From an uncultured Bacteroidota bacterium (GTDB taxonomy: Bacteria > Bacteroidota > Bacteroidia > Chitinophagales > Saprospiraceae), in the NCBI GenBank assembly GCA_937872515.1, contig CALMSX010000085.1, positions 1 through 42,375 of the forward strand: a DNA stretch of 42,375 bases, in the 5' to 3' direction. Position numbers and translations under genes: made by a program. Shown here in pieces: positions 8,806 through 17,387 of this stretch (position 1 is the stretch's first letter; the number at the start of each line of letters is the position of its first letter). The notes below the pieces were generated by a model that saw only the letters and a program-made list of their open reading frames with translations, was not told where the DNA came from and did no database searches.

Positions 8806-8865
8806 TAGAATATTCTATTCCAAAGATAGAACATTTGTCCAGTTTATTAACAAAATAACTGGACA
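8806..8865 (-). promoter_or_regulatory. abiEi promoter with two inverted repeats
   Basis: A perfect 12-bp palindrome (TAGAATATTCTA, 8806-8817) touches the abiEi start codon. A -7 element (TATCTTTG on the minus strand) is at 8821-8828. An inverted repeat with 9-bp perfect arms (TGTCCAGTT 8836-8844, AACTGGACA 8857-8865) encloses the likely -33 position (minus-strand TTTTG at 8851-8855). This geometry suits autorepression by the AbiEi-like protein. Confidence 0.65.
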
Positions 8866-8950
8866 TTTTTAAATTGCCAACTACCTACAACTTAATATCT
8901 CCTAGTTCAAATGATTTGTAATCCATTAATAAGTAACCATCAAAAGCACA

Positions 8951-9115
8951 TTTTCCGGATTCGAGTTAAATAAAAACAAATTGATTATCAATAGATTATA
9001 AATTATTCTCAGACGAACGATAAATAAAATCAACTCGCTTTCCGAATCTGAGTTAAATAATAAAGTGTTGATTTTTAAGACCTAAACTGCTGCCTCTGTT
9101 TTCCAGTTAAATAAA
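8951..9115. repeat. Three related direct repeats upstream of abiEi
   Basis: The 311-base gap between the AlbA-type gene and abiEi contains the element TTTTCCGGATTCGAGTTAAATAAA (8951-8974), given here as TTTTCCGGATTC plus GAGTTAAATAAA. A second copy, TTTCCGAATCTG plus AGTTAAATAA, lies at 9039-9060. A shorter copy that lacks the middle, TTTTCC plus AGTTAAATAAA, is at 9099-9115. All are in the same orientation, and the last one abuts the stop of the AlbA-type gene. They could be regulator sites or decayed recombination repeats; no gene fits in this gap. Confidence 0.6.
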
Positions 9116-9116
9116 C

Positions 9117-10577
9117 CTATGCCCAATAGGGAACATAAGTACTGAACTTTTTAGACTCACTTTCCGGGTCTTTGGATTTTATTTTTCCTGCATCAATTGC
9201 GTCCTTGATTAATTTTGATATTTGTGCAGTTCGCTTGTCGTGCATTCCAAAACGTTTTCGTAAAGAAGTATTATTGAAGCCCCCATTGCCATAATACTCG
9301 ATTATACTGTGCTGATAGCATGCTTCAATACGCTCCTCATTTGACATTTCAGCAAACTTACGGGGTGAGTACATGGTTACTTTAAATGAATTCTCAGTTT
9401 CTTCAAATTTCAAAGGGGGCAATCCAAATAATTCAATTGACATTACCGCTTTTTCAAAACCTGAGCCCCTCTCTTCGCAAATGTTATACCTTCGAAATGC
9501 CGAAGCCAAGATTTCATTCCTGGATTCGGGAGTGGTCCGTATCAAACGGTCTAATTTTTTGGTTGGAAGCAATTTCCCCGGATTGGTAAATTCAATTCGA
9601 TCTTCAAAAATTTCAATCATAGGTCCTGTACCCCTGATGGTAAAATCTTGATGAATCAAAATATTAGCTATTAATTCCCTAAGGGCAATCTCTGGATAAA
9701 CACTAGTCTCTTGTCGCAAAGAATTCTTTATTACTTCGCTTCCTGGTAGCAACCCTTGAACAAACTGGATGAGGCCTTCAAACCCTATGGCATAACCTTT
9801 TGTACCGGGATATTCTTTGCTTCCTGTTACCTTATTTTTTCCTTCATACTTTATTAATCGAACTGCTTTTCGGCTTACCCCATCAAATTTGGCTAAGTCT
9901 TTAGCAGCTGCAATGGCTCCAAAGTTAGTAATATAATACCCCTTACCATCAACATCCACTATCATTTTTTCATCTTCAAGCCACTTGATGATTTCAGGAA
10001 TATTGCTTGGCACCGGTTTTTTAAGTAACTCCAATATTTTATCATATTCGAGCAAAGTAATAACTTCAACTTCGTTTAATAGCTTTGAAGCATGTAATTC
10101 TTCCCAAGTTGGAGACTTGCTGTTGAGCATTAAGGCACCAATTTCCTGGCGTGATGCTTTTCGGGTAGAACCCCCACTTCTTATATGGCTATCCTCAATG
10201 GTTTTGCCTTTTAAATGAACAGGTTTTATTGCACTCTCTTTTATGTACACAAATAAAATTTCTTGATTTCTGAAAGTTTCAATGCTGTGGTCAATGCTTA
10301 CTAATGGTTCCACCCCATCCCGGCACAGTGAAGACAACCGTTCTATGATTCCATCAGAATCCGATTTGCTTATTCCAGAAACCATGCCCGTTTGATCATT
10401 TATACCAAAGGCCAAAAAACCACCACCAGGCAAATTGGCAAAAGCAGCGATATGTTTGCACAGCTTTTCGTTGTTTGGCGACAATGAAATTTTCCAATCC
10501 ATCTCATTCAGTTCACTGGGCAACTTACCCAAGGATTTATCTAGATAGGTAACGGCTTTATGAATCCAATTTTTCAT
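9117..10577 (-). CDS. AlbA_2/Schlafen-type ATP-binding protein
   Basis: This 486-residue protein combines an N-terminal AlbA_2 (Schlafen-like) domain (about 20-150: EMDWKISLSPNNE, FANLPGGGFLAFGIND, HIRSGGSTRKASRQEI) with a GHKL-type ATPase_c_4 segment (about 300-395: ALRELIANILIHQDF, IEIFEDRIEFTNPGKLL) and a winged-helix-like C-terminus. Such proteins are often called putative transcriptional regulators or RecG-like and are frequent in defence islands, including inside type I restriction operons. The role there is not settled; nucleic-acid binding or tRNA/RNA cleavage, as for Schlafens, is possible. The start is 4 bases after the hsdS stop, so it is cotranscribed with hsdM and hsdS. Confidence 0.85.
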   Translation of the reverse strand: MKNWIHKAVTYLDKSLGKLPSELNEMDWKISLSPNNEKLCKHIAAFANLPGGGFLAFGINDQTGMVSGISKSDSDGIIERLSSLCRDGVEPLVSIDHSIETFRNQEILFVYIKESAIKPVHLKGKTIEDSHIRSGGSTRKASRQEIGALMLNSKSPTWEELHASKLLNEVEVITLLEYDKILELLKKPVPSNIPEIIKWLEDEKMIVDVDGKGYYITNFGAIAAAKDLAKFDGVSRKAVRLIKYEGKNKVTGSKEYPGTKGYAIGFEGLIQFVQGLLPGSEVIKNSLRQETSVYPEIALRELIANILIHQDFTIRGTGPMIEIFEDRIEFTNPGKLLPTKKLDRLIRTTPESRNEILASAFRRYNICEERGSGFEKAVMSIELFGLPPLKFEETENSFKVTMYSPRKFAEMSNEERIEACYQHSIIEYYGNGGFNNTSLRKRFGMHDKRTAQISKLIKDAIDAGKIKSKDPESESKKFSTYVPYWA

Positions 10578-10581
10578 ATAT

Positions 10582-11805
10582 CTAACTTTCTATTTTAGCC
10601 AACCTCGAAAGCAATAACTCTTTCATTTCAGTTAGCTTTAAATTTTCTTTTTCTAGCCCTTCACAATAATCTATAAATTTCATCAAATGATGTTTTTTGA
10701 TATCATTTAGAAGAGGTTTAATTATACGGATGTTTCCAATAATTTCTTTGCTCAAATTCGGTTGTGCTCCTCCATTTGCTAAACTTGCAATCTGAGCTTG
10801 ATTGGTTCTTAAATAATAGTACAGAAATGTAGAATGATGTTCATTCTCACATATCATAGCACAACAAGCTTGGTTTATTGTTGCTTCAAATCGTAAATAA
10901 CCTGCTTGACCTTTGGTTTTCCCCTCACCATACATTGCAATAAGAACAGTATTAACAGGAAGTATTTTTGCTGAACTATTTTTACAACCTTCAAATGAAA
11001 TATATTCTTCAGATGCAATTAGAACTCTATTGCAAACTTCACCTGTTTTTAACCAAGGAATATCTCTAGAATTCCAATAATTGATATTATCTCTACTAGG
11101 AGTGCCACCTGATTTCATTTCAAAACAAAAATCTTTTATAGATACAACTTCCCACCCCTTAGGAATATCCCTATCCAATTCCTCACACCAAACCATTTCC
11201 CCACCATTACTTTTATACGGCTTCCCATTTTCATCAGGAAATTCAAACTCCACAAACCACTCCCTATAAATCGTCTTTGCTGTCTCTTCCAGTTTTTGGA
11301 TCAGTTGTTGGTTTAAGGCTATGCGGTCTTGGATAACGTTGTACTCTTTTACGATTTCGCGTTGTTTGTCTGGGTGTGGAACGGGAAGTTGCATATCGCT
11401 AAAGGATTTCCAAGGCAAACCACCTCTTACATCTGCATCTGTATAGAACCAGGCATTTCTGTCAAACTCTTTTCGAGAAAACCACATCATCAAAAATTCA
11501 GGATTTAAAACTGCGGTATCCTTTATTTCGAAAACATCATAAGCAGGAGAAACCATAAATTCATTTTCAGCTTTCGACATTGAAATTGGCAACCTGTAAT
11601 CCCTGCCTACGTGCATTCTATTGCATGCAAATTGATTCTTCCGTACAAGTTTATAAACTGATAAGTCAGTTCCAACAACATTGGCAACTGATGGCATAAA
11701 GAATTTATCAATGTTGATTCCTAAAAGCTGTTCTGTCTTTTCTTCTGTGTTGCGGAATTTCAATTCCTGTATGTAATCACCTAAGCGTCTATAATTTGAT
11801 CTCAT
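10582..11805 (-). CDS. hsdS: Type I restriction specificity subunit S
   Basis: This 407-residue protein has two target-recognition domains and two helical conserved regions. TRD1 spans roughly residues 1-130. The first conserved region has DKQREIVKEYNVIQDRIALN and KLEETAKTIYREWFVEF. TRD2 starts near IPKGWEVVSIKDFC and includes KSGGTPSR and IPWLKTGEV. The C-terminal helix ends in EMKELLLSRLAKIES. HsdS chooses the bipartite DNA target for both methylation and restriction. Its ATG lies inside the end of hsdM (17-base overlap), the usual coupling. The TRD sequences do not let me state the recognition site. Confidence 0.95.
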   Translation of the reverse strand: MRSNYRRLGDYIQELKFRNTEEKTEQLLGINIDKFFMPSVANVVGTDLSVYKLVRKNQFACNRMHVGRDYRLPISMSKAENEFMVSPAYDVFEIKDTAVLNPEFLMMWFSRKEFDRNAWFYTDADVRGGLPWKSFSDMQLPVPHPDKQREIVKEYNVIQDRIALNQQLIQKLEETAKTIYREWFVEFEFPDENGKPYKSNGGEMVWCEELDRDIPKGWEVVSIKDFCFEMKSGGTPSRDNINYWNSRDIPWLKTGEVCNRVLIASEEYISFEGCKNSSAKILPVNTVLIAMYGEGKTKGQAGYLRFEATINQACCAMICENEHHSTFLYYYLRTNQAQIASLANGGAQPNLSKEIIGNIRIIKPLLNDIKKHHLMKFIDYCEGLEKENLKLTEMKELLLSRLAKIES

Positions 11806-13360
11806 AACCCAGTTCTTTAAACACAGCTAATAAATCAATTTTGGATGCTGCTTCTGCCCTGAGCAGTTCTGTAAATTCACTCTGTAGGGTTTTCATTTTT
11901 TCATCAAAATCGATGTTCTCATCGCGATTTACAAACTCAATGTATTTGCTCGGCACAAGCGAAAAATCTTTTTTAGCCACTTCATCAAAAGAAGCAGAAT
12001 AGCAGAACTCAGGAACATTCTGGTAGTCTGAGCCTGTTGAAGACTGCCATTGATGATAGGTGCCAGTAATCTTGCTTATATCTTCTTCCGAAAACTGAAT
12101 GTATTTTTTTTCAAATGGAATTCCCATTTGTCGCAAATCCATAAACAGGATTTCTTTTTCTCTGTCGCGGTAATTTCGGATTTCGTCACCAATTTTTCTG
12201 GTGTGGGCTTTTTTATTTTTGTTCAGTATCCAAAGTGTAACACTAATGTTGGTGGTATAAAACATATCCTGTGGCAACACCAAAATGGCTTCTACCAAAT
12301 TATTTTCAATGAGTTTTCTGCGTATTTTGTATTCTTCGCCACCGCCACTCAATGCCCCGTTTGCCAGGATAAAACCCGCCACACCGTTGTCGCTGAGTTT
12401 GCTCACCATATTTAAGATCCAACCGTAATTGGCGTTGCTTTTGGGTGGCACATCGTACCCTCTCCAGCGCGGATCATCGATCAGTTCGTTGTCGGCCCGC
12501 CAGTCTTTTTGGTTAAAAGGTGGGTTCGCCATGATGTAATCGGCCTTAAGGTCTTTGTGTTGGTCGTCTGCAAAGGTATTAGCCGCCTTTTCACCCAGGT
12601 TGCCACTGATGCCTCGTATGGCCAGGTTCATCTTTGCCAGTTTATAGGTAGTGTTGGTATATTCTTGTCCGTAAATGGAAATTTCCTTCTTATTGCCGTG
12701 GTGTGCTTCAATAAACTTGATGCTCTGCACAAACATACCACCCGAACCACAAGCAGGGTCATAAATAATGCCCTTGTACGGTTCAATCATTTCAGCGATT
12801 AGGTTTACAATGCTTTTGGGGGTATAAAATTCCCCCTTACCCTTACCCTCTGCCAATGCAAATTTAGAGAGGAAGTACTCATACACCTTACCCACCACAT
12901 CTTGTTTGGGGTCTTTGGTGGTGTCAATGTCGTTGATGGTATCCAGCAGTGAAGCCAGCTTGGTCACATCCAGGCCCAGTCGGGAAAAATAGTTATCCGG
13001 CAAGGCCCCTTTCAGTGCCTTATTGTTTTTCTCAATGGTATGCAGGGCCGTGTCAATCAGCAGCGCAATGTCGTTTTGTTTCGATTTTTTTATCAGATAA
13101 CTCCACCTGCTATGTTCTTCGAGAAAGAACACATTGTTCATGTTGTAGAAGTCGGCCATCTCGATGTACTTCTCTTTGCCCTCTGCAATCAATTTAGCCC
13201 TATGGTCTTCAAACTTATCGCTGGCAAACTTCAAAAATATCAATCCTAACACAACATGTTTATACTCAGCCGGCTCCACACTGCCCCTCAGTTTGTTGGC
13301 TGCATCCCAGAGGGTAACTTCGATGGGTTTTTGTTTTTCTTCTTTTTTTTGTTTTGGCAT
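11789..13360 (-). CDS. hsdM: Type I adenine-specific methyltransferase subunit M
   Basis: The protein is 523 residues from the chosen ATG. It has the HsdM N-terminal helical domain (LWDAANKLRGSVEPAEYKHV, about 18-37) and the N6-adenine methyltransferase core: SAM motif I DPACGSGGM (201-209) and catalytic motif IV NPPF (279-282). The open frame extends 50 codons upstream to 13510. That stretch (MIKLGNTCYLIP...) has no family resemblance, while MPKQKKEEKQKPIEV is a typical HsdM start, so I place the start at 13360. It is the first gene of the hsdM-hsdS-AlbA operon. Confidence 0.95.
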   Translation of the reverse strand: MPKQKKEEKQKPIEVTLWDAANKLRGSVEPAEYKHVVLGLIFLKFASDKFEDHRAKLIAEGKEKYIEMADFYNMNNVFFLEEHSRWSYLIKKSKQNDIALLIDTALHTIEKNNKALKGALPDNYFSRLGLDVTKLASLLDTINDIDTTKDPKQDVVGKVYEYFLSKFALAEGKGKGEFYTPKSIVNLIAEMIEPYKGIIYDPACGSGGMFVQSIKFIEAHHGNKKEISIYGQEYTNTTYKLAKMNLAIRGISGNLGEKAANTFADDQHKDLKADYIMANPPFNQKDWRADNELIDDPRWRGYDVPPKSNANYGWILNMVSKLSDNGVAGFILANGALSGGGEEYKIRRKLIENNLVEAILVLPQDMFYTTNISVTLWILNKNKKAHTRKIGDEIRNYRDREKEILFMDLRQMGIPFEKKYIQFSEEDISKITGTYHQWQSSTGSDYQNVPEFCYSASFDEVAKKDFSLVPSKYIEFVNRDENIDFDEKMKTLQSEFTELLRAEAASKIDLLAVFKELGYEIKL

Positions 13361-13471
13361 TTGATGATCAAGGTTTTTCAAACTATTTATGTGGGCTAAG
13401 TTAGATAATAATTTCGGATTGACATAGTTGAAGAAATGATAACAATCCCATGTAAGATTTATTAATTTTGT

Positions 13472-13503
13472 AATTGGGATTAAATAACATGTGTTTCCCA
13501 ATT
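13472..13503. promoter_or_regulatory. Inverted repeat upstream of hsdM
   Basis: Perfect 8-bp arms AATTGGGA (13472-13479) and TCCCAATT (13496-13503) are separated by 16 bases. They lie about 110-140 bases upstream of the hsdM ATG in a 418-base gene-free stretch (13361-13778). No clean TAnnTTTG element for hsdM is visible there, and I see nothing else in the gap. Confidence 0.4.
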
Positions 13504-13778
13504 TTATCATAAGGAGGTTAAATTCCTAAGTGAGAGAAAAATAGATATTAATGCGAAAAGTTATAAACATGAACGAAATTTAGCAGCAAATTTTGTTAGG
13601 TTAGCCAATGATATTATTTCAGTTAGTTTAGAATTCCGGTTCACTGCTTAATTATAGTTTCCCTTATACGAACGCAAATTGTCAATTCATCATTAAGTAC
13701 AATTTCAATACAATTCCTAAACTTAAACATATCAATTTGAGTTTGAAATTCAAAAGATAAAAGTATTGTCTTAGTATC

Positions 13779-14579
13779 TCAAACGAATGCATATGGTTCA
13801 AACCTTTTAAAGTGATCAATTTGCACTTGTGTCAAGATATCAGCAATACCATTGTCAAAGAAGCTTTTCTTGGTTAATAGCGCTCTTCGCATAGGAATGG
13901 CAATTGGAGCAAATTCCGGCTGAAATGTTAAAATATGTCCTGTATCACCAATAATCTCTTCAATTAATTTTAAAAGTTCGCCAGCAATTATTCTAGAATT
14001 AATATAGTCAAGAAACACTGGGTGATCTGGTTCTTTAAAATCCCTTTCTTGATAATTTACTTGTTCACGCTTTTTCATTAGCCATTGGTATGCATTCATA
14101 CCATCTATTTCTTGCGAAAGCAGTATATCTGAATTTGAAAATAGGTCAATATAATAATTCAATGCCGATTTATGGTCTCCTGAATAGTCGGTCCTATTCC
14201 TATTAGTTCGCCCTTTTGTTATTAGAACTGAACCATCTTTTGCTTGCAAATAGTATATACATTTATGCCTAATTAAAGCAAAATCTTTTAATGCAAAGTC
14301 AGCTTTAATCATATAAAAAATTGAGTAGTAGGCTTTTATTACAGCCCATGAGTAAAGTCTATTGTTGTAATTGGAAAGGCTTTCTGTTAAACTTTGGCAG
14401 CCTTTAAAATAAAAATCCTTGGCATCTTCTTTTAAATAATTACTTAATGTAAATGCACTTCTTTTGTCTAATTTATAAGACTCAATAGATGAATGATGAG
14501 TATTATAGAACTGTGCGAAATCAGAACACCCAAAAATACTTTCGCAAAATAGTTGAGCTCTATATCTATCAAAACTCAT
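13779..14579 (-). CDS. HEPN-like protein of unknown function
   Basis: The protein is 266 residues from ATG 14579. An upstream TTG at 14630 would add 17 residues but would overlap the previous gene by 62 bases, whereas the ATG overlaps it by only 11. The helical core NRLYSWAVIKAYYSIFYM (about 73-90), followed by KADFAL, resembles helix 2-3 of HEPN domains. An R-x6-H pair is present at R129-H136 (RTDYSGDH), reminiscent of the Rx4-6H ribonuclease motif, but its place in the fold is uncertain. It is translationally coupled to the DGQHR gene. Codon use is very A+T-rich. Function unknown; a toxin or RNA-cleaving partner is only an inference. Confidence 0.6.
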   Translation of the reverse strand: MSFDRYRAQLFCESIFGCSDFAQFYNTHHSSIESYKLDKRSAFTLSNYLKEDAKDFYFKGCQSLTESLSNYNNRLYSWAVIKAYYSIFYMIKADFALKDFALIRHKCIYYLQAKDGSVLITKGRTNRNRTDYSGDHKSALNYYIDLFSNSDILLSQEIDGMNAYQWLMKKREQVNYQERDFKEPDHPVFLDYINSRIIAGELLKLIEEIIGDTGHILTFQPEFAPIAIPMRRALLTKKSFFDNGIADILTQVQIDHFKRFEPYAFV

Positions 14580-15618
14580 ATTCTTCTTGTCGTGGAAGAG
14601 ATTTAAGGTAATTTTCTTGAAGATAGTCAACGATAGCTTTCCTTTGAGATTTACCTTCTAAATTCTTTAAATCTGACTTTTGAATTAAACCTCCATTTGG
14701 TAAATCCAATAATGCCTTAAAGTCTTCTGTTTTAAATGATTTCTTTTCAGCACATTTGATCAGTAAATTTTTTATAAGATGTTCAATAGCACCAAAAAAA
14801 CCTGCATTAGTTAAGAAAGGGTTCTTATTTTTGTTTGTCCATAAGTCTTCTCTTTCATAATAAAACATAAGAGCACTAAAATAATTAATAATAACCGCTT
14901 TCTGATTTTGTAAGTTAGTTAACTTATGGCTTGCAAAAACTCCATCAGGTTCTAAGTGTTTTTTTAGAGAACTGACAACTGTTGATAAGTCAACAAGTCC
15001 GACTCCCTTTGGATGTCCAGGATATTTTATTGATCTGTAATATGGTGAATCAATATTTTCATTAAGCTCATCCGCAATATCATTAGCTCTATTTATGGAG
15101 TGATTTATGTCATTTTCAATTTCCCCAAATAAATCATATATAAGACTTTTAGGAACAGGCTTTTGCTCTGAATTTATGTTTATAAAAATTCTTGCAGCAT
15201 CTTTTGTCTTTAGGTTTAAGCTCATCGTTACTAGAATTTCCTTCTCACCAATACTTTCATCTTCTTTCATCGCTTCTTGAAGCCCAACAAGTCTATGTTG
15301 GCCATCTATTGCTTGTGCTGCAAACGGTACTATTGGAATTGTAATTTCATTTTCTTTAAATTCAGGCTTAACTTGGTTATCAGTCCAATTTAAGATAAAA
15401 GTACTATAAAAGTTGTTTCCTTCTAGAACATACTTTTTTATCGAAGTAATTCTTTGTCTATTTAGCACGCGTTGAACTGCACCTTCTTCTTCGTCCTTTC
15501 CACGAACTGCGACATAAAAAATCGAAACAACGTCTTTTATTTTTATGGACTGTGTATAAACAGTCAAGTCTCCAAATTTAGTTTTTAAAGACTTTAATTT
15601 AATTTTTTTTATTGCCAT
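14569..15618 (-). CDS. DGQHR-domain (DndB-like) protein
   Basis: This 349-residue protein carries the hallmark motif AIDGQHRL (DGQHR at 105-109), the upstream VQRVLNRQRITSIKKYVLE helix and the downstream ININSEQKPVPKSL segment found in DndB and related DGQHR proteins. DndB regulates the dnd DNA-phosphorothioation genes. Other DGQHR proteins occur in defence islands without known role. No dndC, dndD or dndE is present in the window, so this is not a complete Dnd system. It is the first gene of a two-gene unit with the HEPN-like protein. A cysteine desulfurase (the DndA type of activity) is encoded 618 bases upstream. Confidence 0.85.
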   Translation of the reverse strand: MAIKKIKLKSLKTKFGDLTVYTQSIKIKDVVSIFYVAVRGKDEEEGAVQRVLNRQRITSIKKYVLEGNNFYSTFILNWTDNQVKPEFKENEITIPIVPFAAQAIDGQHRLVGLQEAMKEDESIGEKEILVTMSLNLKTKDAARIFININSEQKPVPKSLIYDLFGEIENDINHSINRANDIADELNENIDSPYYRSIKYPGHPKGVGLVDLSTVVSSLKKHLEPDGVFASHKLTNLQNQKAVIINYFSALMFYYEREDLWTNKNKNPFLTNAGFFGAIEHLIKNLLIKCAEKKSFKTEDFKALLDLPNGGLIQKSDLKNLEGKSQRKAIVDYLQENYLKSLPRQEEYEF

Positions 15619-16236
15619 TAATAATAGTATTTACTTTCTTTTACAATTTTCCAAGCATAGATAACAAATTGATATTGGAGAGTGTACTGTATTTGCCATA
15701 TGAATTATTAAAATTTCAACATCCTCAATTATGTATTAATACATATTACTCATTTAAATTCTAATTTAGCTTAAAACAAATATTTACCAAAGGTACTTAT
15801 TGTCCAAGTAATCTCATAAATTAAATTCTGGAAAAATTACAAAAATATAAAAATAATAGTAATATTTAACCCATAGTTTAGCTGCATTATATATTCAATT
15901 CTATCCAAGATACTTCTCATCGAATATAATAATTTACCACCCCTTTCTCAATACTAAATTCTCTTTAATTTTATTTCATCCAATCCTTAATCTACCGCGG
16001 CTATTAATGTCCACAATTGCCATGTTCACTAAATGATGCAATGACAAAAAAAGAATAAGCTACGAAATACTGTCTTGCGACATCAAATTGTCCAATAGTT
16101 AATTTACCTTTCTCCAACAATTTGTCTCGTTTCTTTCATTTTATATAAACATTTAGTCCTATTCTAAAAGGCAAAATGAACATTTTCATTTCTAGGAGAT
16201 TCGAAATCTGTCGAATACCAAATATTCAAAGATATA
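15619..16236. other. A+T-rich gene-free gap, 618 bases
   Basis: This gap lies between the cysteine desulfurase stop and the DGQHR start. It is very A+T-rich, has no credible open frame on either strand, no exact TAnnTTTG element and no strong inverted repeat that I can see. It should hold the promoter of the DGQHR/HEPN-like unit. Confidence 0.6.
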
Positions 16237-17385
16237 CTAGAGTTTGATTTTATCAAATAATTCCAATATATGATAAGCTGCAACCTCTATTTCTTCATCT
16301 GTTGTAAACTTACTTAGGCTAAATCTTAGTGTATTTTTTGCCTCATGTCTAGATTTGCCAAGAGCTTTCATTACGTGACTTGGTTTATTGTCTGCTGAGT
16401 CGCATGCTGACCCTGATGAACAAGCTATAACCCCATTTTCTGTGATAAGTTCTAAAAAACTATATCCAGATCTTATTGGAAATGAAATGTTTGAGATATT
16501 AGCAACTCTTGGTTCACTTTTGCCATTAACTATTATTCTATTATCATGAGCTTCTATGATTGATTCAAATTTGTCTCTTAGCTTTTCAATTTTTGGCATG
16601 TCTTCATCCATTCTTTTTATGGTTAGAGACAAAGCTTCGCTAAGACCTACAATACCCGGTACATTCAGAGTTCCCGGCCTTATTCCATTTTCTTGCCCTC
16701 CACCATAAAATGTAGGTTTTATTAGAGATTCATCTTTAATATACAAGCAACCAACACCTTTTGGACCATGAAATTTATGAGCCGAAATACTAATAGAATC
16801 CACGTTCAATTCTTTTAAGATAACAGGTACTTTGCCAACAGCCTGCGTGGCATCACAATGGAAATATACTCCTCTACTATTACATATTTCGCCTATGGCT
16901 TGAATGTTATTAATTACACCAAGCTCGTTATTAACATGCATTATGCAAACAATTTTAGTTGAGTCCATAATTGCACTCTCAAATTGCTGCACTGAAATTT
17001 TACCAGTTAATTCTGGTTCTAAAATTATTATTTTTCCACCTAATATTTTAATGCTTTCAATAGGATGTAAAACTGATCTATGTTCAATTGCGGATGTGAC
17101 TATATTAAAATCTGCTTCTTGATTGGTTTGGAGATGAGAAATTAAGCCTAAAATTGCAATATTATTTGATTCTGTAGATCCAGATGTCCAGAATATTTGC
17201 TGGGGTAAACATCCTAAAATATTGGCCACATTATTTCTTGCATGAACGACTGCTTTATTGGCCTCAATTCCCAATTTGTGTGTGATGTTGTTTGAATTGC
17301 CATAGTATTTATTAAAGAATGGGAGCATAATGTCCAGTACATTATCATCTATTCTTGTTGAGGCGGCATTATCCAGATATATCAT
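16237..17385 (-). CDS. Cysteine desulfurase (IscS/NifS/DndA family)
   Basis: This 382-residue class V aminotransferase-fold enzyme converts cysteine to alanine and leaves a persulfide for sulfur transfer. All key residues are present: the N-terminal MIYLDNAAST, H102 (EHRSVLHP), the PLP lysine K204 in SISAHKFHGPKG, GGGQENGIRPGT, and the mobile-loop cysteine C328 in SSGSAC. The ATG at 17385 starts 2 bases after the stop of the TIR-like gene and matches the family N-terminus; a TTG at 17391 would add two residues. No IscU, SufU or thiouridylase gene lies nearby. Its tight pairing with a TIR-like protein, in an A+T-rich island, suggests a dedicated defence role rather than housekeeping Fe-S assembly. 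Confidence 0.92.
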   Translation of the reverse strand: MIYLDNAASTRIDDNVLDIMLPFFNKYYGNSNNITHKLGIEANKAVVHARNNVANILGCLPQQIFWTSGSTESNNIAILGLISHLQTNQEADFNIVTSAIEHRSVLHPIESIKILGGKIIILEPELTGKISVQQFESAIMDSTKIVCIMHVNNELGVINNIQAIGEICNSRGVYFHCDATQAVGKVPVILKELNVDSISISAHKFHGPKGVGCLYIKDESLIKPTFYGGGQENGIRPGTLNVPGIVGLSEALSLTIKRMDEDMPKIEKLRDKFESIIEAHDNRIIVNGKSEPRVANISNISFPIRSGYSFLELITENGVIACSSGSACDSADNKPSHVMKALGKSRHEAKNTLRFSLSKFTTDEEIEVAAYHILELFDKIKL

Positions 17386-17387
17386 AG

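Noticed and set aside
13361..13510. 50-codon N-terminal extension of HsdM
   Set aside because: No similarity to HsdM proteins; the internal ATG at 13360 gives the usual N-terminus.
14580..14630. TTG start extending the HEPN-like protein by 17 residues
   Set aside because: It would overlap the DGQHR gene by 62 bases; the ATG at 14579 gives an ordinary 11-base overlap.
13779..17385. Complete Dnd phosphorothioation locus
   Set aside because: Only DndA-like and DndB-like proteins are present; no PAPS-reductase-like DndC, SMC-like DndD or DndE is encoded in the window.
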